Counted from the first letter of the stretch, positions 1 to 11,314 are shown. The stretch: DNA of 64,000 nucleotides from Leifsonia sp. ALI-44-B (GCF_001984125.1 NZ_MTQL01000006.1:1-64000), one strand, 5' to 3'. Translations and numbers: made by a program. The notes: generated by a model from the letters alone, not told the origin.

Positions 1-58
1 TCTCAGCGCCGATGGTACTGCAGGGGGGACCCTGTGGGAGAGTAGGACACCGCCGGAC
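1..58 (+). rRNA. rrf: 5S ribosomal RNA, 3' part only
   Basis: The first bases (gatggtactgcagggg ... gtgggagagtaggacaccgccgga) are the conserved 3' half of a bacterial 5S rRNA. The 5' half lies outside the window. An intrinsic terminator follows at once, so this is the end of an rrn operon. The exact 3' end is uncertain by a few bases. Confidence 0.88.
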
Positions 59-67
59 TTAACATTG

Positions 68-100
68 AAAATGGCCACCCAACGTTTGGGTGGCCATTTT
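68..100 (+). terminator. Intrinsic terminator of the rRNA operon
   Basis: A near-perfect hairpin with the arms aaaatggccaccca and tgggtggccatttt and a very short loop sits about 10 bases after the 5S rRNA. The T-run of the 3' arm serves as the U-tract. Position and shape fit rrn operon termination. Confidence 0.85.
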
Positions 101-174
101 CGCTTTAACACCACCAGATAAGACAAACTGGTACTTACACCTCAACAGCGACCACACCACCTCGGGAGAGAGCT

Positions 175-2595
175 ATGTCCGATAACACAGACAACGAGCG
201 ACGAAACGATCGCACCAACCGAGGAGACGGCGAGCGACGCGCGGGCGGCGAACGCCACGGCGGCAACGCCGGTGGTCGATCTGGCGCATATGGCACGGGC
301 AATGGGGCCCGCGGCGAAAACAACGCCGGTCGGGGTGGGTACGGTGCCACAGGCCGCGATAGTCAGCGCAACGACCGGTCGAGCGGTTCGGGCGGTCGGG
401 ACGGTCAGCGAGGCGAGCGTTCTTACGGAGCGCCACGTGACAATGGTCGAAGTGAACGCCCGTCCGGGGGAGCCGGGCGTGATGGACAACGTTCGGAACG
501 TTCTTCCGGCGCGGGCCGAGGCGGAGAGCGCAACGAACGGTACTCGGGCGGTCAGGGCGCGCCCCGATCATCCGACCGCCCTTCGTGGGGTGACCGCGAT
601 GGTCAACGCGGGGGTCGTTCGCACAACGGTTCGGACGGGAATCGGTCCTCTGGCGGAAACGGCGCCGGGCAGGGTTCAGGTCGGCCGAACGGTGCCGGAC
701 GTGACGGCGCTGGTGCCGGTCGCTCCTACGGCGAACGTGGCGGGCAGGGCACTGGCCGCACGTTCGGCGACCGCGACGGTCAGGGTGCGGGACGGAGCTA
801 CGGAAGCGGCTCGCGTGACGGTGGGCGCGGTGAGCGTTCGTATGGCGGCGGTGCACGTGACGGTGGCGGTGCTCGTGACGGGCAGCGCGGTGAACGTTCA
901 TACGGTGGCGGCGGACGTGACGGGCAACGCGAAGAGCGGCCCTACAGTGGCGGCTCGCGTGACGGTGGACGCGGTGAGCGCTCGTACGGCGGCGGCGGAC
1001 GTGACGGTCAGCGCGCTGGAGGCTCGTTTGGTGCCGGTCGTGATGGTCAGCGCGCAGGGGGCGACCGCGACGGTCAGCGTCCCGCTCGCTCGAGCGGTGC
1101 ACGAGACGGCGACCGCGGACCACGTTCATTTGGTGGTGCTCGCGAGGGGGAACGCTCCGAGCGTTCGTTCGGTGGCGGCGCACGAGGGGGAAGCGGAGAG
1201 CAGCGTGGCGGTGACCGTTTCCCCCGTCGCGACGACCGGGGCGGGCGCGATGACGCGCGGCGTTCCGATCGTCCGAGCTATGGTGACCGCGACGGTGGAC
1301 GTGGGCGCGACGATCGTGGCCGGGGGAAAGACTCCCTGTGGACTCGGGACGGGCGCCCCGCGCGTGGCGACCGCGATGCACGTGCCCAGGAAGAGGAGCT
1401 GACCGAAGAGCAGAGAATGGCTCGGGAGCTGCGCTCGGTTCGTACCCGGCACGATGACCCCGACATCCCGGACAGCGTGAAGCCCGACGATCTCGACCGG
1501 GTTGCTCGGAACGAATTGAAGACGCTGACCAAGGAGAACGCGGAGTGGGTTGCGCGTCATCTGGTCATGGCCGCAACGCTGATTGACGATGACCCGACGC
1601 GCGCTCACCAGCACGCCTTGTCGGCAGCACGTCGAGCCGGTCGCATCGGTGTCGTGCGCGAAACGCTCGCGATCACCGCGTACGAGACGGGCGACTATGC
1701 CCTCGCGTTGCGCGAACTGCGCACGTATCGACGAATCACGGGGTCGAACGACCAGTTGCCCCTCATGGTGGACTCCGAGCGTGGCGTGGGGCGTCCGGAG
1801 CGGGCGCTCGAGCTCGGGCGCACGGTAGATCGTGCGTCGCTGTCGCCGGCTGTGCGCGTGGCACTGTCGATCGCGATGTCGGGTGCTCGTCTCGACCTGG
1901 GCCAGTCCGATATGGCTCTGGCCGAGTTGCAGATTCCGGAACTGGACCCCAACAAGGCGTTCGAGTGGAGCCCCGAACTGTTCGCGGCCTACGCCGAGGT
2001 TCTGGGCGAGCTGGAACGTAGCGACGAGGCTGCGGTGTGGCGGAAGCGCGCGATCGTGGCCGCCGAAGTTCTGGACGAGCGTAACGGTGTGTTCGAGTCC
2101 GAGACGATGGACGTGTACGAGGAAGAGCTTGACGGTGACGAGGAGGACCTCGACAACGAGCAACTCGGCGACGACGAACTCGGCGATGAGGAAGAACTCG
2201 ACGGTGATGAGAAAGAGCTCGACGGCGACGCGGAGGAACGCGACGACGAGCAACTCGGCGACGACGAACTCGACGGCGACCACGACTCTGTGGACGAGGA
2301 CCGTTCCGAGGGCGTCGAAGCGGTCGTTGACATGCAGGGCGCGGACGACGAGTCTGGCGCTGCTGAAACGGGCTCTGAAGCATCCGTGGGCGTGCCGCCC
2401 GTGAGTGATGAGGATGATCTGTCGGAGGCGGGGGAGCCCGTCGCCGTGAGCGCGAACGATGCGTCTTACGTCGACGAGAGCGAAGACGACCTGAGCGCGG
2501 ATGACCTGCGCGACGTTCATGACGGTGACGTTGAGGGCAGCGTTGTCGACGCCGCGGGCGAGAAGGATGAGCGTCGTGCTGAGAAGGAAGACTAA
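175..2595 (+). CDS. RG-rich disordered protein with TPR-like core and acidic tail
   Basis: An 806-residue protein in three parts. Residues 1-400 are a low-complexity tract built from imperfect repeats of the type GRDGQRGERSYGGG, like eukaryotic RGG boxes. Residues 405-635 are ordered and helical, with TPR-like pairs (for example ARRAGRIGVVRETLAITAYE). Residues 636-806 are almost only Asp/Glu/Gly/Leu. The core and its place just before the HAD phosphatase and tlyA match the TPR protein at the equivalent mycobacterial locus; that protein lacks such long tails as far as I recall. Function is unknown; RNA or ribosome binding by the RG tract is inference. The ATG follows a gggagag ribosome site. 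The HAD gene starts 4 bases after its stop. Confidence 0.85.
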   Translation: MSDNTDNERRNDRTNRGDGERRAGGERHGGNAGGRSGAYGTGNGARGENNAGRGGYGATGRDSQRNDRSSGSGGRDGQRGERSYGAPRDNGRSERPSGGAGRDGQRSERSSGAGRGGERNERYSGGQGAPRSSDRPSWGDRDGQRGGRSHNGSDGNRSSGGNGAGQGSGRPNGAGRDGAGAGRSYGERGGQGTGRTFGDRDGQGAGRSYGSGSRDGGRGERSYGGGARDGGGARDGQRGERSYGGGGRDGQREERPYSGGSRDGGRGERSYGGGGRDGQRAGGSFGAGRDGQRAGGDRDGQRPARSSGARDGDRGPRSFGGAREGERSERSFGGGARGGSGEQRGGDRFPRRDDRGGRDDARRSDRPSYGDRDGGRGRDDRGRGKDSLWTRDGRPARGDRDARAQEEELTEEQRMARELRSVRTRHDDPDIPDSVKPDDLDRVARNELKTLTKENAEWVARHLVMAATLIDDDPTRAHQHALSAARRAGRIGVVRETLAITAYETGDYALALRELRTYRRITGSNDQLPLMVDSERGVGRPERALELGRTVDRASLSPAVRVALSIAMSGARLDLGQSDMALAELQIPELDPNKAFEWSPELFAAYAEVLGELERSDEAAVWRKRAIVAAEVLDERNGVFESETMDVYEEELDGDEEDLDNEQLGDDELGDEEELDGDEKELDGDAEERDDEQLGDDELDGDHDSVDEDRSEGVEAVVDMQGADDESGAAETGSEASVGVPPVSDEDDLSEAGEPVAVSANDASYVDESEDDLSADDLRDVHDGDVEGSVVDAAGEKDERRAEKED

Positions 2596-2599
2596 GGCT

Positions 2600-3589
2600 G
2601 TGCGGGCTCCGCTGGATGGGGTTGACGTTGTGCTGGCCGATCTCGACGGGGTCGTGTATGCCGGGGCTGGTGCCATCCCGCACGCTGTCGAGAGTTTGAA
2701 TCGAGCCGCTGAAACCGTGCGCGTGGGGTACATCACGAACAATGCGTCCCGGACCGATGCGACTGTCGCCGGGCACTTGAACGAGTTGGGGCTGCACGTT
2801 GCTCCCGAGGAGATCGTGACCAGCCCTCAAGCCGCTGTGCGGTTGCTCGCTGGGACGGTCGAGCCCGGAGCGACGATTCTCGTCGTCGGCGGCGACGGGT
2901 TGGTGCGTGAGATCGAGAAGGCCGGTTATCGCGTGACGCGGTCGGCCGAGGATTCGCCCGCGGCCGTGATGCAGGGATTCGCCCCCGAGGTGGGATGGAC
3001 CCAGCTGGCCGAGGCCGCCTTCGCTCTGCAACGCGACGAGAAGCTGCCCTGGATCGCGACCAACACGGACTGGACGATTCCTCAGGCACGGGGCATTGCT
3101 CCGGGCAACGGAACGCTCGTGTCCGCTGTGCACACCGCCATCGGGCGGCTCGCCGTCGTTGCCGGCAAGCCGGAGGTTTCGATCTTCGAGGAAGCCAAGG
3201 TACGTTTCGCGGCGACCAAGCCGTTGTTCATCGGCGATCGTCTCGACACCGACATCCTGGGCGCCAACCGGGCGGGGATCGATTCCGTGCTCGTTTTGAC
3301 CGGCATCGACAAGGCGAAGCATGTGTTGGCGGCGGACAAGTTCTCGCGGCCGACGTACATCCTCGAGGATCTGCGGCAGCTGCATGAGCCCTATCCGGAG
3401 ACGCGACTGTCGAAGGATGGCCAGACGGCGACGGTGGGCTCGGCGACCGTGTCGATCGAGGGCAACGATGTCGTGATCGTCGGCGAGGGCGATGGCGGGA
3501 TCGACCTGCTGCGAGCCGCGTGTCAGGCGATCTGGTCGTCGGGGCGCGCGATCTACGGTTTGAACGTGCCGGAGCGGTTGTACGCCTGA
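2600..3589 (+). CDS. HAD-IIA family sugar-phosphatase-like hydrolase
   Basis: 329 residues if read from GTG 2600. Motif I is ADLDGVVYAG (catalytic Asp pair), motif II is YITNNASRT, and motif IV is FIGDRLDTDILGANRAG, which places it with NagD/4-nitrophenylphosphatase-like HAD-IIA enzymes. The substrate cannot be read from sequence. GTG 2600 is preferred because agaaggaag lies 9 bases upstream; an ATG at 2567 would overlap the TPR gene with no spaced ribosome site. The C-terminal 70 residues after motif IV form an extra domain. It is probably co-transcribed with the TPR gene and the small ORF before tlyA, as in other Actinobacteria. Confidence 0.88.
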   Translation: MRAPLDGVDVVLADLDGVVYAGAGAIPHAVESLNRAAETVRVGYITNNASRTDATVAGHLNELGLHVAPEEIVTSPQAAVRLLAGTVEPGATILVVGGDGLVREIEKAGYRVTRSAEDSPAAVMQGFAPEVGWTQLAEAAFALQRDEKLPWIATNTDWTIPQARGIAPGNGTLVSAVHTAIGRLAVVAGKPEVSIFEEAKVRFAATKPLFIGDRLDTDILGANRAGIDSVLVLTGIDKAKHVLAADKFSRPTYILEDLRQLHEPYPETRLSKDGQTATVGSATVSIEGNDVVIVGEGDGGIDLLRAACQAIWSSGRAIYGLNVPERLYA

Positions 3590-3891
3590 CAGCAGTCCGA
3601 CCTGTCTCGGCGGCGAGGGCTCGCGGTGGTCGTGCCGTCGTCGAGGCGGCGGGCTGGTTGGACGCAGTCGGGAAGGCCTGGCGGTCACAAGCAGTCGGCA
3701 TGGGCGCGCGGTCACCTGCCGTGGGGATGGCCGGGCGCCCATCCGCTGTCGGGATGGCGGCCGAACGTGACGGGGACTGTTGCGGGCGGGCGGGCGCGGA
3801 CGGCGGTTCTCCACAGCGCTGAGAGCTGAAATCTGTCCACAGGCGGGCTGCTGCGGCATCCGGATGGGGCGGAAGAGCTACGCTGTTGAGT
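3590..3891. other. About 300 bp without a convincing gene
   Basis: Between the HAD gene and the small ORF before tlyA. In one frame it would encode a GARSPAVGMAGRPSAVGM-like repeat, but there is no start with a ribosome site and composition is uniform in all frames. I see no gene, RNA or clear terminator here. Confidence 0.4.
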
Positions 3892-3894
3892 GTG

Positions 3895-4059
3895 ATGGAG
3901 ACCAACGAAACCCGCGATGACGATGGACTCGTGTCGCGCCTTCGTTTGATCGAAGACCGGCCCCTGGAAGACCGTGCCGGTGCTTACGCCGCCGTGCACG
4001 AGGAGCTGCGCGCAGTGCTCGAAGGGGGCGATTCTCCCGCCGGCGGGGGAGCGTCATGA
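3895..4059 (+). CDS. Small conserved actinobacterial protein upstream of tlyA
   Basis: A 54-residue ORF with an ATG at 3895 (in-frame GTG at 3892). The predicted helical core is LRLIEDRPLEDRAGAYAAVH followed by EELRAVLEG. Its stop overlaps the tlyA start as ATGA (4056-4059), so translation is coupled. A small hypothetical protein with the same E-x-RA-x-x-Y-x-x-VH-x-EL pattern sits at this place in mycobacteria. Function is unknown. It is easily missed because of its length. Confidence 0.72.
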   Translation: METNETRDDDGLVSRLRLIEDRPLEDRAGAYAAVHEELRAVLEGGDSPAGGGAS

Positions 4060-4877
4060 CCGAGCGGCTCGACGTCGCGTTGGTAACGAGAGGACTCGTG
4101 CGTTCACGCACTCAGGCAGCCCAGGTGATCAGCAACGGGCTCGTCTCGGTGAGCGGCGCGACCATCCTGCGTGCCTCGCACAAGGTGGCAGAAGCCGACG
4201 ACGTGACCGTCGATGGCATCGATCATTACGTGAGCCGAGCGGCGCACAAGTTGCTCGCGGCGTTGGACGTGTTCGGTGTCGACGTGGCCGGACGATCGGC
4301 GCTGGATGTCGGCGCATCGACGGGTGGTTTCACGCAGGTCCTGCTGGAACGCGGAGCTCGCTCGGTCATCGCTCTCGACGTGGGTCACGGTCAACTCGCA
4401 GAAACCATTCGGCAAGACCCTCGCGTGACCGTCGTAGAGGGGTTCAACGCCCGCGAGCTGTCGGCCGAGGCCGTCGAGAAGATGGCCCCCGATGACGAAC
4501 GGCCCTCGGTGGTCGTCGGCGACGTGTCATTCATTTCGCTGACCCATCTGCTCGGGCCGATAGTTCGCAGCGTGAGCGAAGACGCCGACCTGTTGTTGCT
4601 GGTGAAGCCCCAATTCGAAGTGGGTCGCGAGAGCATCCGAGAGGGTGTCGTCCACCGGCCCGCGCTGCGCGAACGTGCCGTGTGCGACGTGCTCTGGGCC
4701 GCCTGGGATGAGGGGCTCGGCACCGTGGGCGTGGCTGAATCGCCTCTCGTCGGCAACCACGGCAACCATGAGTACCTGATCTGGCTGCGCCGTGTCGAGG
4801 CCCCGCGTCGTTCAGGTGTTGTCGCCCAGAATCCGACAGAATGGTTGGAACGCATAGCAACCATGACAGGAGTGTGA
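4056..4877 (+). CDS. tlyA: TlyA-type 16S/23S rRNA 2'-O-methyltransferase
   Basis: 273 residues, the normal TlyA length. An N-terminal S4 RNA-binding domain (residues 1-60, with the motif TRGLVRSRTQAAQVISNG) is followed by an FtsJ-like methyltransferase whose SAM motif is DVGASTGGFTQVLLERGA near residue 87. TlyA methylates the 2'-O of C1409 in 16S and C1920 in 23S rRNA, and its loss gives capreomycin resistance in mycobacteria; that activity is family knowledge. It overlaps the small ORF upstream by 4 bases and is followed 4 bases later by nadK. Confidence 0.93.
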   Translation: MTERLDVALVTRGLVRSRTQAAQVISNGLVSVSGATILRASHKVAEADDVTVDGIDHYVSRAAHKLLAALDVFGVDVAGRSALDVGASTGGFTQVLLERGARSVIALDVGHGQLAETIRQDPRVTVVEGFNARELSAEAVEKMAPDDERPSVVVGDVSFISLTHLLGPIVRSVSEDADLLLLVKPQFEVGRESIREGVVHRPALRERAVCDVLWAAWDEGLGTVGVAESPLVGNHGNHEYLIWLRRVEAPRRSGVVAQNPTEWLERIATMTGV

Positions 4878-4881
4878 ACGC

Positions 4882-5793
4882 GTGACCGACGCTTCTGAGC
4901 GGTACATCCTCGTGGTGTCGCACACCGGCCGAGCCGATTCGATCGACGCCGCCGTGCAGGTGGTCGAACAGTTGCGCGCCGCCGACATCACGCCCGTCCT
5001 TTTCGCCGCTGAACGAGACGACATTCTGGAGCGTGTGCCCGACCTGGGATACGTGGCCATCCTTGACCACGACATCGTTCCGTCCGAACTCGAGCTCGTC
5101 ATCGTGTTGGGTGGCGACGGAACCATCTTGCGCGCGGCCGAGATCGTGCGCGGGTACTCAGCGCCCCTGCTCGGTGTGAACCTCGGACACGTCGGCTTCC
5201 TCGCCGAAAGTGAACGCGACGATCTGGCGGATGCCGTGAAACGCGCCGTCGCCCGCGATTACCTCGTCGAGGAGCGGATGACGCTCTCGGTGCGGGTCAA
5301 GGTGGGCGACGAGGTCGTCTACAGCAGCTGGGCGCTCAACGAGGCGACGGTCGAGAAGGCGAGCCGCGAACGCATGCTCGAGGTCGTCATCGAAGTCGAC
5401 GGGCGCCCCCTGTCCTCCTTCGGCTGCGACGGCGTCGTCGTGTCGACGCCTACCGGCTCCACCGCCTACGGTTTCTCGGCGGGCGGGCCCATTGTTTGGC
5501 CGACCGTCGAGGCGATCACGCTCGTTCCCCTGAGCGCGCACGCCCTCTTCGCTCGTCCCATCGTCGTCGGCCCCGACTCGCCCCTCGCCATCGAGGTGCT
5601 CGAGCGCACCGACGGCACGGGCGTGCTGTGGTGTGACGGGCGGCGCACCCACGACCTGGCTCCCGGAGCGCGTGTCGTCGTGCGCAGGTCATCGACGCCG
5701 GTGCGACTGGCGCGACTGCACCAGGGCCCCTTCACCGATCGACTCGTCAACAAATTCGAACTCCCCGTGACCGGATGGCGGGGGCCGGCCTAA
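4882..5793 (+). CDS. nadK: NAD kinase
   Basis: 303 residues starting at a GTG with aggagtg just upstream. It phosphorylates NAD to NADP in the cytoplasm. The catalytic LGGDGTILRAAE motif is near residue 78, the NE/D motif reads ALNEATVEKASRERM, and the NAD-binding segment reads DGVVVSTPTGSTAYGFSAGG. The recN start follows after one base, giving a tlyA-nadK-recN transcription unit typical of Actinobacteria. Confidence 0.95.
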   Translation: MTDASERYILVVSHTGRADSIDAAVQVVEQLRAADITPVLFAAERDDILERVPDLGYVAILDHDIVPSELELVIVLGGDGTILRAAEIVRGYSAPLLGVNLGHVGFLAESERDDLADAVKRAVARDYLVEERMTLSVRVKVGDEVVYSSWALNEATVEKASRERMLEVVIEVDGRPLSSFGCDGVVVSTPTGSTAYGFSAGGPIVWPTVEAITLVPLSAHALFARPIVVGPDSPLAIEVLERTDGTGVLWCDGRRTHDLAPGARVVVRRSSTPVRLARLHQGPFTDRLVNKFELPVTGWRGPA

Positions 5794-5794
5794 C

Positions 5795-7504
5795 GTGATC
5801 GAGGAAATCGACATCCGTGACCTCGGAGTCATCGCGCGGGCAACACTGCCGCTCGGCCCCGGGTTCACGGCCATCACCGGTGAGACCGGCGCGGGCAAGA
5901 CCATGGTGGTCACGGCGCTCGGGCTGTTGTTGGGCGAACGGTCCGACAGCGGTGTCGTGCGGTCGGGTGCGAAACAGGCCAGCACGCAGGGGCGGTGGCT
6001 CGTGGCATCCACGGGGCCCGTCGCCGAACGCGTGCGGGAAGCGGGCGGCGAGCTCGACGACATCGACGGTGGACGCGCGGAGTTGTTGCTGGGACGTAGC
6101 GTGTCAGCCGAAGGGCGCAGTCGAGCGACCGTCGGTGGGCAAGGGGCTCCCGTCGGCGTACTCGCCGAGGTCGGAGCGCAACTCGTGGTGGTGCACGGGC
6201 AGTCCGAGCAGATCCGGCTGAAATCCGTGGCGGCGCAGAGGCAAGCACTCGACCGCTACGCCGGCGCGGGATTGCACACCGTGCTCGATGAGTATCGACA
6301 CGTCTATCGACGGCTCAACGCCAACAGGCAAGAGTTGGATCTCATCGTCGACGAGCACGATCGTCGGCAACGAGAGGCCGACGACCTGCGGCTGGCCATC
6401 GCCGAGATCGAGGCCGCCGCGCCGCAGCCGGGCGAAGACGCCCAGTTGACCGAACGCGCGGAACGGCTGACGAACCGGGAAGAGCTGCGCATCGCCGCGG
6501 CATCCGCTCGGGAGAGCCTGTCGGCCGAGACGATCGACGCCGTCGACGTCGTGGCGTTGGTCGATGGGGCGCGGCGAGAGCTCGAACGCGCCTCGGCCCA
6601 CGACAGCGAACTGGCGGCCCTTGCGAGCCAGATCGAGGGCATCAGTTTTCAGGTGAGCGAGATCGCCGGCGAGCTGTCGAGCTACCTGGCCGGGCTCGAC
6701 GAGGACGGGGCGCGCGAACTCGAGATCATTCAGGAGCGGCGCGCCGAACTGAACAGCATCGTGCGTAAGTATGGGCCGTCGCTCGAAGACGCCCTGGCGC
6801 TGCTCGAGACCGGCAGCGCACGGTTGCTCGAACTCGACAGCGACGATGAGCGCATCGAACAACTGCGGAACGACATCGCCGAAGACCAGCAGATCGCCGA
6901 CGCGTTGGCCGGCCAGCTCAGCGCGCTGCGCCGAGATGCCGCTGCCGCGCTCGGAAAAGCCGTGAGCGATGAGCTCAGCGCTCTGGCCATGGCCGGGGCT
7001 CAGTTGGTGGTCGATGTGACGCCCACCGACGACCTCGGGCCCGACGGGCGAGACGCAGTGGCCATACTTCTCAAGCCGCATTCGGGAACCGAGCCGCGGC
7101 CCATCGCGCGCGGCGCATCGGGAGGTGAGCTCTCCCGGGTGATGCTGGCCCTCGAGGTCGTGATCGCCGGGACCGACCCCGTGCCGACATTCGTCTTCGA
7201 CGAGGTCGACGCCGGAGTCGGCGGAGCCGCCGCGATCGAGATCGGGCGGCGGCTGCAGGAGCTGTCCCGGACGTCGCAGGTGATCGTCGTGACGCACCTG
7301 GCCCAGGTGGCGGCATTCGCGCAGAACCACTTGAGCGTCGTGAAGGGCAGCGACGGCTCTGTCACGGCGTCGAGCGTTCGGCAGCTCGAGGGTGACGAGC
7401 GCGCGGCCGAGATGGCCCGCCTGCTGTCCGGGTTGGCCGACTCCGAGAGCGGACTCGCACATGCGCGAGAGCTTCTCGAGATGGCGCACGCCGCGACTGC
7501 ATAG
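5795..7504 (+). CDS. recN: DNA repair protein RecN (SMC-like ATPase)
   Basis: 569 residues from a GTG. It has the SMC-like layout: Walker A GETGAGKT near residue 29, a VHGQSEQIRL segment, a central coiled coil (about residues 150-370), the ABC signature GASGGELSRVMLALEV near 438, and Walker B FVFDEVDAGVGG near 466. RecN acts early in double-strand break repair by holding broken ends. It lies one base after nadK; its 3' side is a non-coding spacer before pyrG. Confidence 0.95.
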   Translation: MIEEIDIRDLGVIARATLPLGPGFTAITGETGAGKTMVVTALGLLLGERSDSGVVRSGAKQASTQGRWLVASTGPVAERVREAGGELDDIDGGRAELLLGRSVSAEGRSRATVGGQGAPVGVLAEVGAQLVVVHGQSEQIRLKSVAAQRQALDRYAGAGLHTVLDEYRHVYRRLNANRQELDLIVDEHDRRQREADDLRLAIAEIEAAAPQPGEDAQLTERAERLTNREELRIAAASARESLSAETIDAVDVVALVDGARRELERASAHDSELAALASQIEGISFQVSEIAGELSSYLAGLDEDGARELEIIQERRAELNSIVRKYGPSLEDALALLETGSARLLELDSDDERIEQLRNDIAEDQQIADALAGQLSALRRDAAAALGKAVSDELSALAMAGAQLVVDVTPTDDLGPDGRDAVAILLKPHSGTEPRPIARGASGGELSRVMLALEVVIAGTDPVPTFVFDEVDAGVGGAAAIEIGRRLQELSRTSQVIVVTHLAQVAAFAQNHLSVVKGSDGSVTASSVRQLEGDERAAEMARLLSGLADSESGLAHARELLEMAHAATA

Positions 7505-9499
<1,995 letters not shown>

Positions 9500-9520
9500 G
9501 TTCGAACCACACGAGAATAC

Positions 9521-9568
9521 GCCGCCTGCTCGCTCTGCCACCGTTATCGGTGCCGGCGAGCAGGCGGC
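9521..9568 (+). terminator. Intrinsic terminator after pyrG
   Basis: A perfect 13-bp stem, gccgcctgctcgc at 9521-9533 and its complement at 9556-9568, with a 22-base loop. It is followed by ttcttc. It separates pyrG from the NUDIX/xerD unit. Confidence 0.75.
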
Positions 9569-9599
9569 TTCTTCGACGGACGGGAACGAGGAGAGCGCG

Positions 9600-10286
9600 A
9601 TGGGCGACGAGCAGCACGGCACGGCACCGGTGACGACGGATGGGCACAGCGACACGCCTCTGAGCGACGACCGCGCCGATGTGACGGTCGTGTCGTCCGA
9701 GACCGCCTTCACGGGCAAGGTGTGGAACATTCGCCGAGACGTCTTCGAGTATTCGGGGGAGTCGATCACGCGCGAATACATGGAGCACACGGGGGCGGTG
9801 GCCGTGCTCGCGCTCGACGACGAGGACCGAGTGCTGCTCATCAAGCAGTACCGGCACCCCGTGCGCGTGCGCGAGTGGGAGATTCCGGCCGGGTTGCTCG
9901 ACATCGAGGGTGAGGACCCGCTCGTGGCCGCGCAACGGGAGTTGGCCGAGGAGGCCGACCTCGAAGCATCCGAGTGGCACCTGCTGTCGGAGTTCGCGAG
10001 TTCGCCCGGCGGGAGCGACGAGCTCATCCGGGTCTACCTGGCGCGGGGCGTGACAGCGACCGAGGAGGCGTTCGAGCGCACCGAGGAAGAGGCCGACATC
10101 GAGGTGCGGTGGGTTCCGCTCGACGACGTGGTCGACGCCGTGCTGGCGCATCGGGTGCAGAACCCGTCGCTGACGATCGGCGTGCTGACGCTGCTGGCCG
10201 TGAAAGAGCGGGGGCTCGACACGCTGGCCGACGCGCGGACACCGTGGACGCGGCATCCGAAGCTCGGCGACAGTGCCGATCGGTGA
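9600..10286 (+). CDS. NUDIX hydrolase, ADP-ribose pyrophosphatase type
   Basis: 228 residues. The NUDIX box (GLLDIEGEDPLVAAQREL then AEEADL) supplies the metal-binding REL-x-EE core. The N-terminal pattern (FTGKVWNIRRDVFEY, then EYMEHTGAVAVLALDDEDRV) matches ADP-ribose pyrophosphatases that stand between pyrG and xerD in Actinobacteria. The preceding gaacgaggagagcgcg gives a good ribosome site. Its stop lies inside the xerD reading frame, so the two are probably co-translated. ADP-ribose as substrate is inferred from the subfamily. Confidence 0.9.
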   Translation: MGDEQHGTAPVTTDGHSDTPLSDDRADVTVVSSETAFTGKVWNIRRDVFEYSGESITREYMEHTGAVAVLALDDEDRVLLIKQYRHPVRVREWEIPAGLLDIEGEDPLVAAQRELAEEADLEASEWHLLSEFASSPGGSDELIRVYLARGVTATEEAFERTEEEADIEVRWVPLDDVVDAVLAHRVQNPSLTIGVLTLLAVKERGLDTLADARTPWTRHPKLGDSADR

Positions 10287-11193
10287 GATGACGCTGCGGC
10301 GCGAGCTCGACCGGTATCTGCGGCACGTCTCGATTGAACGGGGCCTGTCGCCCAATACGGTGGCCGCCTACCGCCGCGACCTCGGCGCCTACCTCGACGC
10401 GCTCGAGGAAAAGGGCATCACCGAACCGGATGGCGCAACCGAAGCCGTTGCCGCCGACTATGCCGCCGAACTGGCCGCGCCGTCGGAGCATCCGCTGGCC
10501 TCGTCGTCGTTGTCGCGCAAGCTGTCGTCGGTGCGCGGGTTCCACAAGTTCCTCGTCGACGAGGGCCTGACGACCACGGATGCCGCGCAGCGCCTCGCGC
10601 CCCCGAAACTGCCCACCCGGCTGCCCAAGGCCCTCACGGTGGAGCAGGTTCAGGCGCTGCTCGACGCGACGGGCGGCGACGAGCCGCAGGCCCTGCGCGA
10701 CAAGGCGCTGCTCGAACTGCTCTACGCAACGGGCGCGCGCGTGACCGAGGCCGTGAGCCTCAACGTGGACGACGTCTTCGACGAGGACATCGTGCGGCTG
10801 CGCGGCAAAGGCGACAAAGACCGGATCGTTCCGCTCGGCAGCTATGCCCGCCGCGCCATCGACGACTACCTCGTTCGGGCCCGGCCGATTTTCTCCGCAC
10901 GCGGTCAGGCGACGCCGGGCCTGTTCCTCGGGTCGCGCGGACAGCGGGTGTCGCGCCAGAACGCGTGGCTCGTCATCCGCCGCGCCGCCGAGCGTGCCGG
11001 GATCACCGAGGACGTCTCACCACACACGCTGCGGCACTCGTTCGCAACGCACCTGCTGCAGGGCGGCGCAGATGTGCGGGTCGTGCAGGAGCTGCTGGGG
11101 CATTCCTCGGTGGCGACGACGCAGATCTACACGCTCGTGACCGCCGACACGCTGCGGGACATGTACACCACAGCGCATCCGCGGGCTCGATAG
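10273..11193 (+). CDS. xerD: Tyrosine recombinase XerD
   Basis: 306 residues from GTG 10273; an in-frame ATG at 10288 is an alternative start. It has an N-terminal SAM-like domain (IERGLSPNTVAAYRRDL) and a catalytic domain with the full R-K-HxxR-H-Y set: GARVTEAVSL, GKGDKDRIVPLG, HTLRHSFATHLL, LGHSSVATTQIY. With XerC it resolves chromosome dimers at dif. It is a chromosomal housekeeping recombinase, not a mobile-element integrase, as its place between the NUDIX gene and parA shows. Confidence 0.94.
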   Translation: MPIGEMTLRRELDRYLRHVSIERGLSPNTVAAYRRDLGAYLDALEEKGITEPDGATEAVAADYAAELAAPSEHPLASSSLSRKLSSVRGFHKFLVDEGLTTTDAAQRLAPPKLPTRLPKALTVEQVQALLDATGGDEPQALRDKALLELLYATGARVTEAVSLNVDDVFDEDIVRLRGKGDKDRIVPLGSYARRAIDDYLVRARPIFSARGQATPGLFLGSRGQRVSRQNAWLVIRRAAERAGITEDVSPHTLRHSFATHLLQGGADVRVVQELLGHSSVATTQIYTLVTADTLRDMYTTAHPRAR

Positions 11194-11314
11194 GGACGCG
11201 GGCCCACGCGGTGCCGGGCGTGGCCCCGACTGGGAAGCGCCCCGGCCCGCTAGAATCGGGGGCGGACGGTCTGCTGACAGACCCGACGAACGAGGAAAGA
11301 CGAGGACTCAGCCA

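Noticed and set aside
400-1300. CRISPR-like regularity in the RG-repeat region
   Set aside because: Units are in frame, imperfect, without unique spacers of constant length; it is a coding repeat.
2501-2599. N-terminal extension of the HAD phosphatase
   Set aside because: It overlaps the TPR gene and is not conserved; GTG 2600 has a well-spaced ribosome site.
1126-2742. Antisense open frame of about 538 codons opposite the TPR gene
   Set aside because: Artifact of the acidic tail codons read in reverse; hydrophobic V/L runs only mirror GAC/GAG codons.
10273-11193. XerD as the integrase of the island
   Set aside because: It is 20 kb from the island within the conserved NUDIX-xerD-parA block and has the chromosomal XerD form.
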